From: Coptis chinensis
Taxonomy: Eukaryota > Streptophyta > Magnoliopsida > Ranunculales > Ranunculaceae
Direction: 5' to 3'
Assembly (NCBI GenBank): GCA_015680905.1
Contig: CM027382.1
Span: 1,302,001-1,366,000, forward strand
DNA: 64,000 nucleotides
The translations under genes and the position numbers were made by a program. Of this stretch, positions 46,640-57,539 are shown in pieces; the stretch's first letter is position 1, and the number at the start of each line of letters is the position of its first letter. The notes under the pieces were generated by a model that did not search any database, was not told the origin of the DNA, and saw only the letters and a list, made by a program, of their open reading frames with translations.

Positions 46640-46835
46640 TCAAAACTTTAACAGAGTTCAAAACTCTGACAGAGTTCACCGAATATGTTAGTTCAACGAA
46701 CTCGACAGTTTAGCGAACTCGACAATTCAAAACTCGAAGAGTTCAAAAAACTCGACAATTCACCGAACTCGACAGAAGTTCAAAACTCGACAAAATTCAA
46801 AACTCGAGAATTTAAAACTCGACAGAGAGTTCACC
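46640..46835. repeat. Short degenerate repeat array (GTTCAAAACTCGACA-like)
   Basis: About ten copies of a 13-20-bp phrase (ttcaaaactcgaca, ttcaccgaactcgaca) stand next to the inner end of the right arm of the 4.4-kb element. Confidence 0.8.
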
Positions 46836-47700
46836 CTTTGTAATTGACATTAATCACACAGGCTTGTCGCTGACCCGAAAGTAACCTTGAATGACCACAA
46901 TTTCATGTCACTCGAGCAGAGGCATCAGAAAACCTCATTCTAATCAACCTCTTCGTGTAAATTGAACATCTCTACAACATAAACAAGAATCGACATGGAA
47001 AATAAATAAACTAAGTCCGTTCATTGCGTTAGACGAAATAATTAATCTAACGACCTCTAAAAAAAAAAATAAATAAACTAATAAAGCATATCGATGATAT
47101 AAAAGTAGAAATTGTATGTTAGAATACTTTAGGTGTACTTCTTAAAAAATTAACCTTTTGTTCTTCTTCCTTTTTCCTTCTTTTTAAATCGACTAGATTC
47201 AATCCATGATGATTAATTGTGTTGCTAATAAAACTAATGACTTAAGCATTAATATACTAAACAAATGTTCACAAAAAAAAAAAAAACCCCCAAGATAATA
47301 AACAAATTAAACGCGACTGCAAGGTCATATGGATTATGCTTATAAACATTGATTTGTTTGATATTGTTGACGGGTAATGGTCGATTTTGATTTCTCATAA
47401 TGAGATACTCTTCAATGAGTTGGTCATCGCGTGGTGCTTGGTCATCGATAGAGAAGCTTGGTTTCTGGGGTGGAGAAGAAGAAGACCTTCCAAACCAATT
47501 TCTTATTTTTTCGTTTTTTCGATTTTGAAATAGTGTGAAATTTTGAAATTTCGCGATTTTTTAGTGAATTAGATCTGATAATCTAAAGAACAGATCTGAC
47601 GGACCAAGAGAAGTGTGAGATAAGGGTGTCACTATAAGAGTGGCACTCTAGACAAACCGATATATATATATATATATATATCGGGCCGGCTACGTCGACA

Positions 47701-49050
47701 TCTACTATCTATATACTAAAGCAGAGACCTTTAAAAGAGGATTTTCTCTCTCTTATGTGGCACTCTAATATGAGAGTTAGCCTTTTCTCTATCCTGTGGT
47801 ACTCTAATATGAAAGATAGTATTTTCTAATAGCCTACAATCCCACGTACATGGAATCTCTTTGAAGAGTTTGAGTGTATTTATAATTCTTATATTTGGAG
47901 AGTTTGAGAGTATTTTCAATTCTTATATATTTGATCAAATAAAAAAAAAATTGCTAAAAAATTGGTGATTCGTAAAAGGTAATTTCCTATTACGAATCAA
48001 ACACTTTTAGTGTTCCAATTCTTATATATTAGATCAAATAAAAAAAAAAATTGCTAAAAAATAGGTGATTTGTATAAACTAATTTCCTATTACAAATCAT
48101 ACAATTTTAGTGTCTATGATAAAATAAAATACCGACTTATTTTGAATATATCCTTAAAAACAATTATACAAAAAATAACATCACAAAATATATAATAGAA
48201 AATGAAAAAAAAATAATGGTAAAATAATAATGACAAATATTTTAAAATATGTATAATACTGAATGAAACTAACGTCAAAAAACAATTAATGGAAAACTGA
48301 AAACTGGATACAAATGTATCGAATTAACCTCAAATAATATTTAACGGGAAATCGGAAACTGGATGCAAATGCAAGTCTACTATCTATATACTAAAACAGA
48401 GACCTTTAAAGGAAGATTTTCTCTCTCCTATGTGTCACTCTAATATGAGAGTTAGATTTTTCTCTAATCCTATGTGGCACTATAATATGAAAGATAGTAT
48501 TTTCTAATAGCCTACAATCCTACCTACATTGAACCTCTTTGGAGAGTTTGAGTGTATTTATAATTCTTATATTTGGAGAGTTTGAGTGTATTGTCAATTC
48601 TTATATATTTGATAAAATAAAAAAAAAAAAATTGCTAAAAAATAGGTGATTTGTAGAATGTAATTTCATATTACGAATCAAACACTTTTATTGTTCTAAT
48701 TTTTATATATTTGACCAAATAAAAAAATTGCTAAAAAATAAGTGACTTGTAGAAACTAATTCTATATTACAAATCATACAATTTTAGTGTCTATGAAACT
48801 ATGATAAAACACCTAATTTATTTGAAATATATCTTTAACGGCGTAAACAATTATACTAAAAATAACATCACAAAATATATAATAGAAAATGAAAAAAAAA
48901 AATAACGACAAAGCAATAATGACAAATATTTTAAAATATGTATAATATTGAATGAAACTAACGGAAAAAAAAAAACAATTAATGGGGAACCAAAAACTGG
49001 ATGCAAATGTATCGAACTAACCTCAAATAATATTTAACAGAAAATCGGAA
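47701..49050. repeat. Tandem duplication of the Helitron 5' terminal region (675-bp period)
   Basis: Positions 47701-48375 and 48376-49050 are collinear: gagacctttaaa, ttttctctct, atatgagagttag, gatagtattttctaatagcc, agagtttgagtgtatt and tagtgtctatga occur at the same spacing in both, with moderate divergence. Confidence 0.9.
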
Positions 49051-51670
49051 ACTGGATGCAAATACAAGCATTAAACTAATCTTAAAAATTAATTAATAGA
49101 AAATCGGAATATGGATACAACTATATTAAACTAACCTCAAAAAATAATTAACAGAAAATCAAAACTTGGATGCAAATACATCAAACTAACATTAAAAAAT
49201 AATTGTCATAAAATCGGAAACTGGATGCAAATACATTGAGCTAACCCTCAAAGATTAAATTAACAGGAAATCGGAAATTGAATACAACTGCATTGAACTA
49301 ACCTCAAAGAAAAATTAATTATAAATTAGAAACATAATGCAAATGCGTGGAACTAATCTTAAAAAATAATTAACGGGAAATCGGAAACTATATGCAAATA
49401 CAACTTTATCAAATAATAAACGAGAAATCAGGAACTGGATGCAAATCCATTAAATTAATCTCACGTAATAATTAACGGAAATAAAAACTGGATGCAAATG
49501 CATCGAACTGACCTTGAAGAACAATTAACAGGAAATTGGAAATTGGATGCAAATGTATTAAACTAACAAAAAAAAATAATTAACGATAAATCAGAAACTG
49601 GATGCAACGGCATTGAATTGATCTCAAAAAATAAATAACGAGAATTGGAAATTGGATGCAAATCGCATTAAACTAACCTCAAAATATAAATAACGGAAAA
49701 TCAGAAACTGGATGCAAATGAATTGAACTAACCTCAAAACATAGTTGGGTTATATGTTGTGGGAATGTCTCGATAAATATAGTTTTGTATTTAAAATGGT
49801 GTTTATCTTATCTCTTTTCGTATTCAAGTAACTTCAATATATATGAACTTCGCCTTATTAGGCAATCTCACAAAACATCAATCAAACTTCTATTATTAAA
49901 CAACAAAATGAAGTTGAAGGATTTTATCAAATGCAAGTTTTTTTTTTTAATGGAGAGTGGGGTTTTCACGTTATAAGAAATTTGGTTTAGTGATAAATAT
50001 AATATTAATATATAATAATTCTGCATATTTGCAAATATTTTTCAGAATAATTAATATAACAACACCCATTCGTAGATAATCTTTGAAGATCGATTCCATA
50101 TAGTGAGTCATGCATAATTTAAATAATAATTAACTGGAAATCGAAAACTGAATAATCTTCGATGATCCCACATAGTAAATTAAGCATAATTTACTTTTTA
50201 TGTCATGTTTGTAATGACACTACAAATGGATCAGTAGAACTTGGTATTACACACCACATTAGATAATTATAAGGAAATCGAAAACTGGATTCAAATACAT
50301 AACTGAGCTCAAAGAGTAATTAACGGGAAATTAGAAACTTTATACAAATTGCATTAAACTAACGACAGAGAATAATTAACGGGAAATTAGAAATTTGATG
50401 CAAATCTTTGAAAAATATTTAACGAAAAATCGGAAATAGTATGCAAATACATCAAACAAACCTCAAATAATAATTAATGGGAAACCAAAAACTTGATGCA
50501 AATGCATTGAACTTAACTCAAAAAATAATAAACAAAAAATAAAAAACTGAATGCAACTGCATTGAACTAACCTCATAGAATAATTGGTGGGAAATTGGAA
50601 ACTAAATGCAAATGCATTGAAATAACCTCAAAGAATAGTTAACGGGAAATCAGAAACCGGATATAATTGTATCGAACTAACCTCAAAGCATAAATAATCA
50701 GAAACTAGATGCAGATGCATTGAACTAACCTTAAAGAGTTATTAACGGAAAATTGAAAACTGGATCCAAATGCAATGAAGTAATCTCAAAGACTAATTAA
50801 CGAAACATTGAAAAATGGATAAAACCGTACTGAACTAACCTTAGTGAATAATTAACGGGAAATTATAAATTTGATGTAACTGCATTGAACTAACCTCAAA
50901 AAATAATTAACGGGAAATCAGAAACTTGATGCAAATGCATTGAACTAATCTAAAAAAACAATTAACATAAAATCGGAAATCGGATGCAACTGCATTGAAC
51001 TAACCTCAAAGAATAATTAACGGAAAACCAAAAACTGGATGCAATTGCATTAAACTAAAATCAGATATTAACTAACGGAAAATCAAAAATTAGATGCAAA
51101 TGCATTGAAATAACCTCAAAAAATAGTTAACTAGAAATCGGAAGTCGGATGTAAATCGTGATCGCGATCGACCTCAAAGCATAAATGTCCACTTTTTAGC
51201 CTTCTCACATGAATAATTACGAAAGTAATTAGGAACCCAAACGAAAGTGAATTTATAAAACAAACCCTTACATATATGTAAAAGCTGTATAGAAATTGTA
51301 AACTATCGAACTAACCTAGAAAAACAATTAATAGGAAATCGTAAACTAGATCTGAGGATGTATTAAACTAACCTCAAAGTAAGTAATTGGGAGATTGGAA
51401 CATGGATGCAAATACAATGAACTAATCTCAAAGACTAATTAACTAAACATCAAAAATTGGATGGAACTGCATCTTGAATTAACCTTAATGAATAACTAAC
51501 TGGAAATTATAAAGTGAATACAATTGCAATTGAACTAACCTCAAATAATAATTAACAAAAATTGGAAACTTGATATAAATTGTATTGAACTAGCCTTAAA
51601 AAGAATAATTAATGAAAAATTAGAAACCTGGATGCAACGCACTACATTAAACTAATCTCAAATAATATAT
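48940..51670. repeat. Diverged minisatellite of about 55-60-bp units inside the Helitron
   Basis: Some 40 units follow the pattern gaactaacctcaaa, then ataattaacgggaaatc, then ggaaactggatgcaaatgcatt. They are interrupted at about 49,738-50,290 by non-repeat sequence. A second copy of that interrupting sequence (aatgtctcgaYaaatatagttttg) closes the array at about 51,730-51,950, so larger blocks were also duplicated. No open frame. Confidence 0.9.
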
Positions 51671-53345
51671 AATTAATGGAAAATCAAAAATTTGATTGAA
51701 AAATGCATTTAACTAATAACCCTAAAACATATTTGTATTATATGTGAGAGAATAAATGTCTCGACAAATATAGTTTTGCATTTTAAATAAGTATTTATTA
51801 ATTTTTTTTTTTATTGTGATTGGGAATGTCTTGCTATTCAAGCGACTTCATTATTATTTTGGCCACATTGGACATTCTCACAAAACTTTAATCAAACTTA
51901 TATTATTAAACCTAACAATAAAAGAAGTCGATGAGTTTTATCAAGGTTTGTGCTTCCTTTTATAGAGAATGGTGCAAGAAATTTAAATGAGTAATTAATA
52001 TAATTTTTATTTTTTCATAGTTATGCATAGTTGCTTTAAATATTTTTAGAATAATTTAATATAATGACACCCGCTCATAGGACACATTCATGTGATAAAT
52101 CTTTTCAAATGAGAGTAGTGTATTTTTGATGATATGAAAATAATCAATCTGTTTTAGTGATTTGTACACATTAGTACATAAAATTTGAATGGTGATGATT
52201 TCTAACTAAATCACCATAAATCTAATAAAACTATTATACAAACTAGATTAAGTTTAAGATAATTCTATTTGAAAATTATGGATTAATATTCTAAACCATA
52301 AAGTGAAAAAAGTTATCTCAATTTAATCCCTTAGTTTCCAAGACTTATACATATAATCGCCGGCCATTAACATATTTTGGTTTATTTTCAATAAAAAATA
52401 TATTCGATTCGAAAATTTGCCGCTAAGTCACTATAAAAAAAAGCTAGAGCCGAGTTTAAGATAATTCTATTTAAAAAATTACGGATTAATATCCTAAACC
52501 ACAAAGTGAATATCTTTATCTTAATTTGATCCCTTAGTTTCAGAAATACTTTATCTGCACCATAATCACGCTTCATTAACGATTTTGATTTATTTTTAAT
52601 AAAAATATATTCCGATTCGAAAATTTGTGTGAGACATTTTGTAAAGCTTTTTCAGCATACAAAATATTTAATAGATCCCGGGTGTATGCCCGGGTCCAAA
52701 ATCTAGTACTATTCTAACATACTATCTTGACATACCCAGCCGACCCTCAGATCAAACAAAATCTAATAGTCAGATCTATTTCTAGAAAACCAAGCAAATA
52801 ATTAAAAAAATAACGGGCAAAAATAACATTTTGTTTCGCAAAAGGAAAAACTTTCTTCTTCTTCGTAGCTTTTAAGCTTTTACACCAAAAAAAAACACGA
52901 AAGAGAAGAACGAATCGCTGTCCCACATGTTGAGTTCATGAGAATTGACGACGGCTCAAGCCTAACTGCAACTTTGTGGCAAGCCATACCAGTCCATAAG
53001 CGTTATAAGATTAGCCAAGACTTTCAAGTTCAACTTAAACAATTAGCTCAACATTTTTGTACACTGATATTCGTTTCCATAAAAAAAAATTATATTCGTT
53101 GCTTTCTCTGTTATGATATTGTGTTTTCCCAGAAGTGGAACTATTGTGCGTTGGAGCTATTGGATTTCTGATGGAAGGGATTTTTTTTTAGCAGAAGTGG
53201 GATTTGGAGGAGATGACAAGAATGTTATTTGGTGATAAAATCGAGGGTTTACATGATGATGGATTTGAGGGTTCAATTGCGGAGTGTAGGATCTTCGAAG
53301 AGATATTTTATGGAAACGATGCAGGAAACTTAAACCAGTCCAGAA

Positions 53346-53900
53346 GTGTTAAGATTAGCCAAGAATAAATTATTTCTTGCTACCAAGTTGAATGTACGTC
53401 CACTAGACTATGAACTTCGGTTAACATTTTCGGTAAATGCTCGCCAAAAGCTCTCAAACCCACCTTTGAAAGAGGGATTTTATGGCAATGTGGTGTGCTT
53501 AGCATGCGCAACCAGCAGTGTCTCACAACTGGTAGAGGGACAACTCTCAGCTATAGCACAATTAGTTCATGAGGCACGCCAGAATGTAACAGAGGAATAT
53601 GTAAGATCAATGATCGATTACATTGAGGTAGATAGACCCATGAGGCTTGAATTTGCTGGAAAATTGACAATTACTCAATGGACAAGGTTTTCTATATATG
53701 AGTCTGCGGATTTTGGGTGGGGGCTGCCAATGTATGCAGGTCCTATTGATTTAACACCTACACCACAGGTTTGTGTCATCTTACCGGATGGTGAAGCATC
53801 TCCTAGCAGATCAATTGTGGTTTGCATTTGCTTGTCTGAAGCCGTTGCTTCAAAATTTAGAGTGTTTGTTCGAAATTATTGCAATACTTTTTATACAACA
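53346..53900 (+). pseudogene. BAHD acyltransferase C-terminal half
   Basis: The open frame reads LRLTFSVNARQKLSNPPLKE, then GFYGNVVCLACATSSVSQL, ending with DFGWGLPMYAGP. That is the C-terminal half of a BAHD acyl-CoA transferase of the alcohol-benzoyltransferase type, including the structural DFGWG motif. The N-terminal half with the catalytic HxxxD is not found upstream. The frames between 52,938 and 53,340 give no convincing BAHD sequence. After RVFVRN the frame runs into a MITE. It is probably a gene remnant rather than an active enzyme. These enzymes acylate alcohols and amines in specialised metabolism. Confidence 0.82.
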
Positions 53901-54244
53901 TTTTATACAATACCTTTTGAAAATATGAATTAAGCCTTGATTCCTTGTAGATATGATCTCCACACCATGGAGATCATCTCCACAAAAATTCAACTCATTT
54001 GAAAACTCATAACCATGAGAAAATTTGTTCTCAACCTATGAATTTTTATCAACGGTCTAGAAATATCGATTTTGTAACTTTTTTTTGGCAAACTTAGAAA
54101 TGTTCAAAGGACCCAATTTTTTGTGGAGATTATATCCATGGTGAGAACATCTTATCTACAAAAAATTAGCCCTTAAAACATTTTGAAGGGTCCGGTGGGA
54201 GGGTATTGTATAAAACGTTGTATAAAAAGTGTTGTAAACGGAAC
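53869..54244. mobile_element. MITE at the 3' end of the BAHD remnant
   Basis: gcaatactttttatacaaca through attttatacaatacc (53881-53914) is repeated in reverse complement at 54202-54235. The sub-terminal pair gagatcatctccacaaaaat and caattttttgtggagat also occurs at 23.9-24.1 kb, so the two are related. The exact outer ends and target duplication are unclear. The left end encodes the last 18 codons of the BAHD open frame. Confidence 0.75.
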
Positions 54245-54279
54245 CTACCCCTATATATATATATATATATATATATATG

Positions 54280-55795
54280 CCATTGGAGAGTACGACACTT
54301 TTGGAACAAAACAAGTATAGAGAGCATATGAAGTTTACGAACTCCTTCTACAATGACAGTGTTACACACTAAACATAAAAAGCTTGATCGATAGTACTCG
54401 ACCATGTTTAGGATATAGAAAACGAGCGGTGGATACTCAAAAAGTAGTTACTCTATAAATTGTTTGGTCTCTTTTTCTTTAGAGAGATTGTCTCATGTGG
54501 CTGTTTTTCATTGTATTTTTTTTCAACTCTCCCAATAGAATAAAAATCTCAAAAAAAAACACACACACACACACAAATCGACAAAAAAAAACCCGTATCA
54601 ATAACTTCAAAAAGAAAAACTAAACTTCAATTCAACATAATTTTATTGAAGAATCAAAGTAATGGTCGGTCGATTGGAATGGAGATGGGGAAAAAGAATA
54701 AATCATATACCATTTATGTTTTTTTTTTGTTTGCTCCTCCTATTTATGATCTCTAATTTTAATCTGGGAAGATGAAGGGAGAAATTTGTGAGAGAAGAAA
54801 ATGAGTGGGTGAACAAGAAAGCTCAATTTTTTGAGTGTATAACTTGAATGAATAATAAAATGATGTATTTCTCTCTCCTGTCGTTATCTCACATAAACCC
54901 AAATATCTTTTTTTCTGGTTTCACAATCTACTTGGTTTATACCCTACTCCCCAAATATCTTTTTTTCTGGTTTCACAATCTACTTGGTTTATACCCTACT
55001 CGTTAGTTGTGGCCCCAATTCATAAAATGGACGGGACCAAACACTAAAAACTAGTATACATGGTCTTATTCCTTCTACAGGTTGGTCAATTCATGCTGCC
55101 AATACAAACATAAATACACTGAGTCACTTTTTTGGTAATCACTTATTCACTTTTCAACTAAGTGAAAGGACCATTAATGTGGAAGCTATCGATCTTACAT
55201 TAGTTGAAATTGGCAATTTCTCAACATCAACACATTAACAGTTCAATTAACAATCTTGAACTAGATTTGAAAACCAAATATTTTGAACTTTACCTCGCTA
55301 AATCTTATCAAACAGCAATGTTCATTTCTTTGTAAAACTGAACCAATTAGATGTTTATGAATTTGAATCGTCTCATTGAGAGAGTAGATCATTATATCCC
55401 AAATGCTTAAAAAAAAAAAAAAAATATCAATCCACAAACATAAATTTAGTTAATCCCCTAAAAAACAATGGTATATTAAGAAAATTGATGGGAGGAGGTA
55501 GATCTTTATAATATGTGGTGTAAGTTATAGACTTAATAGTAGATTGAACCATTAGTAAAAATATCAAACACCTACAAATGAGCGAGGTTAGGTCTAATAG
55601 TTGGTGAAATAAAATCTCAAACATAACAATAACTTTTGACAAAATTATTGTGTATGCGTAGAAGAAAACTAGTCCACTGTTTCACCCACAAGTCTAGAAC
55701 AAGAGACGTTGTGACCGTGACATAAAAATAAGATGGTCCCACCCTATTAACCCTCAATTCAATGAACCTTCACCCAAAAAAACTCATTTTTTTCC
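54280..55795. repeat. Duplicated intergenic segment, copy 2 (upstream of the trihelix gene)
   Basis: Collinear partner of 40650-42615. It ends about 410 bp before the trihelix start codon and so contains that gene's distal promoter. A 60-bp tandem duplication (atctttttttctggtttcac ... tataccctactc) lies at about 54,903-55,000. Confidence 0.88.
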
Positions 55796-56207
55796 CCAAG
55801 CCAAACAGAGAATAAGAGAAGCGTCTTCTTTTATTCTTTTTCGTCATCTTTAAATTTTTACTCTCACTTAAAAAAATGCTCGATTCAAATCTGTAATTGC
55901 AAAAATAGGCATCAGCTCAAATGTCAAAAGTTACAATCTTTAGTCAAGATATCAATTCCAGATAAGTTAATTGGCGTGGTTTTTTATTTATTGCCAGTAA
56001 AGTTTCCATATTTTGTTAGTTAAACTTTTATGTGAGGTGTATTAAGTGATTTGGTGGCATGCCATTTTTGATTGTTGAGTTGAAATTTTTAGAGATTTTA
56101 GTATCCAAGTGTTTAATGACGGAGAATCTTTAGATTTATTGTGGAAGATGTGTTGGGATTAAGTTAATTGAGGAGAATATGAGATGAGTTTGATTGGAAT
56201 GTGAGAA

Positions 56208-57539
56208 ATGGAGGGGAATTTATCGACAGGGAGTTTGATTTCGGGTTCTTCGTATGGAGTTGTAGACTTGCAAGGGGGGATGCACGTTCATCATCAACAA
56301 CACCCACATGCTTTGCATCAACAACAGCAGCCGAATTCTCAGCAGGGATCGATGGCTCACCAACCAATGCACGATGTTTTCCCCCTCACGGTTGGGAGCA
56401 TGCACGAGTGTGAACAAACGATGGCCATAGCGGAATATAATAAAGGGGAGAGGGCAAAGACAACGACGAGTGATGAGGATGAACCCAGTTTTACTGAAGG
56501 TGGGGTAGATGGGCATTGTGAAGCGGGTAGAGGGAAGAAAGGGGGGTCGCCATGGCAGAGGATGAAGTGGAATGATACAATGGTGATACTTCTGATCACT
56601 GTTGTTTCTTACATGGGTGAGGATGCTGCTGCTGAATGTAGCAATGGGGGAAGAAGAAAATATGCAATTATGCAAAAGAAGGGGAAGTGGAAGTCAGTCT
56701 CGAAAGTCATGGCCGAAAGGGGATATTATGTATCACCTCAGCAGTGTGAAGATAAGTTCAATGACCTCAACAAGAGGTACAAGAGACTCACAGACATCCT
56801 TGGAAGGGGCACTTCATGTAAGGTTGTTGAAAATCCTGCACTTTTAGATATGATGGACCACCTTTCGGAGAAAGCTAAGGAGACTGTTAGGAAGATTTTA
56901 AGCTCAAAGCATCTGTTTTATGAAGAGATGTGCTCATACCACAATGGAAACAGACTGCATCTCCTTCCTGATCCATCATTGCAGCGGTCCTTGCAACTGG
57001 CCCTCAGAAGCAGAGAGGATGATGAAATGCTTGATACAAGAAAGAACCAACAAGATGATGTTGGCGACGGCGATCAAGACGCTGACAGTGACGACCATGA
57101 TGACGAGCCTGAGGAGAATCATGATAATGGGGCCATGTTTGGGTTTCAAGGCGGTTTTGCAAAGAGGATGAAGCAGGGGCATGACCATGAAGATGTGAGT
57201 TTTGGAAACCCCTTAACTCAGGATTGTGACAAAAGATCTTATCCTCACCCACAGAACACCCCTGTCGACATGAATCAAATGCTCTCAGAAGGTAGTAAAA
57301 CAGCTTGGTTACAGAAGCAGTGGATGAAGTCTCGTTCGCTTCAGTTGGAAGAACAGAAGTTGCAGATTCAGGCACAAATGTTGGAGCTAGAGAAGCAGCG
57401 GTTCAAGTGGCAACGGTTTAGCAGGAAAAAAGATCGAGAGCTGGATAAACTGAGGATGGAAAATGAGCGTATGAAGCTTGAAAATGAGCGTATGGCGTTA
57501 GAATTGAAACGGAAGGAATTAGAAGCTGGCTATAACTGA
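56208..57539 (+). CDS. Trihelix transcription factor (At1g21200-like), intronless
   Basis: This is a 443-residue single-exon gene. The N-terminus is His/Gln-rich (HHQQHPHALHQQQQ). A conserved TSDEDEPSFTEGGVDGH segment precedes the trihelix DNA-binding domain (about residues 115-210). That domain has W/I/Y-type helix residues in SPWQRMKWNDTMVILLITVV, GKWKSVSKVMAERGY and SPQQCEDKFNDLNKRYKRL. A Cys-His loop KHLFYEEMCSYH and an acidic stretch follow. The C-terminus is a coiled coil (EEQKLQIQAQMLELEKQRFK, KLRMENERMKLENERMALEL) for dimerisation. The start MEGNLSTGSL fits the family. Similarity to Arabidopsis At1g21200 is strong over the whole length, as I remember that protein. Its DNA targets cannot be read from sequence. 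No damage is seen. Confidence 0.93.
   Translation: MEGNLSTGSLISGSSYGVVDLQGGMHVHHQQHPHALHQQQQPNSQQGSMAHQPMHDVFPLTVGSMHECEQTMAIAEYNKGERAKTTTSDEDEPSFTEGGVDGHCEAGRGKKGGSPWQRMKWNDTMVILLITVVSYMGEDAAAECSNGGRRKYAIMQKKGKWKSVSKVMAERGYYVSPQQCEDKFNDLNKRYKRLTDILGRGTSCKVVENPALLDMMDHLSEKAKETVRKILSSKHLFYEEMCSYHNGNRLHLLPDPSLQRSLQLALRSREDDEMLDTRKNQQDDVGDGDQDADSDDHDDEPEENHDNGAMFGFQGGFAKRMKQGHDHEDVSFGNPLTQDCDKRSYPHPQNTPVDMNQMLSEGSKTAWLQKQWMKSRSLQLEEQKLQIQAQMLELEKQRFKWQRFSRKKDRELDKLRMENERMKLENERMALELKRKELEAGYN

Larger units (their letters stand above)
43263..47660. mobile_element. 4.4-kb transposon with about 825-bp terminal inverted repeats and captured gene pieces
   Basis: The arms 43263-44084 and 46831-47660 are near-identical in reverse complement over their whole length, starting TCGGGTTTGTCTAGAGTG on the left and TCGGTTTGTCTAGAGTG on the right. 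Both outer ends touch (TA)n tracts. The 2.75-kb interior has alpha/beta-hydrolase exons (+), a GRF zinc-finger gene (-) and short repeat arrays, but no transposase I can see. Very long terminal repeats with host exons fit a Mutator-like, Pack-MULE-type or foldback element. The (TA)n flanks recall elements that insert into TA microsatellites. The target duplication cannot be read inside the TA tract. Confidence 0.82.
47701..52706 (+). mobile_element. Non-autonomous Helitron (5.0 kb), with a second 5' end inside
   Basis: The 5' end is TCTACTATCTATATACTAAA after an A (47700). The 3' end is CTAG (52703-52706) before a T, so insertion is between A and T without a target duplication. Eighteen bases before the 3' end there is a GC-rich hairpin, CCCGGGTGTATGCCCGGG. 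These are the defining Helitron marks. A second copy of the 5' end (TCTACTATCTATATACTAAA at 48376) begins a 675-bp tandem duplication of the 5' region. No Rep/helicase sequence is seen. The interior is mostly a diverged minisatellite. Confidence 0.9.

Noticed and set aside
48375-52706. Two nested independent Helitrons sharing one 3' end
   Set aside because: The collinear 675-bp tandem duplication explains the second 5' end more simply; there is only one 3' hairpin and CTAG end.
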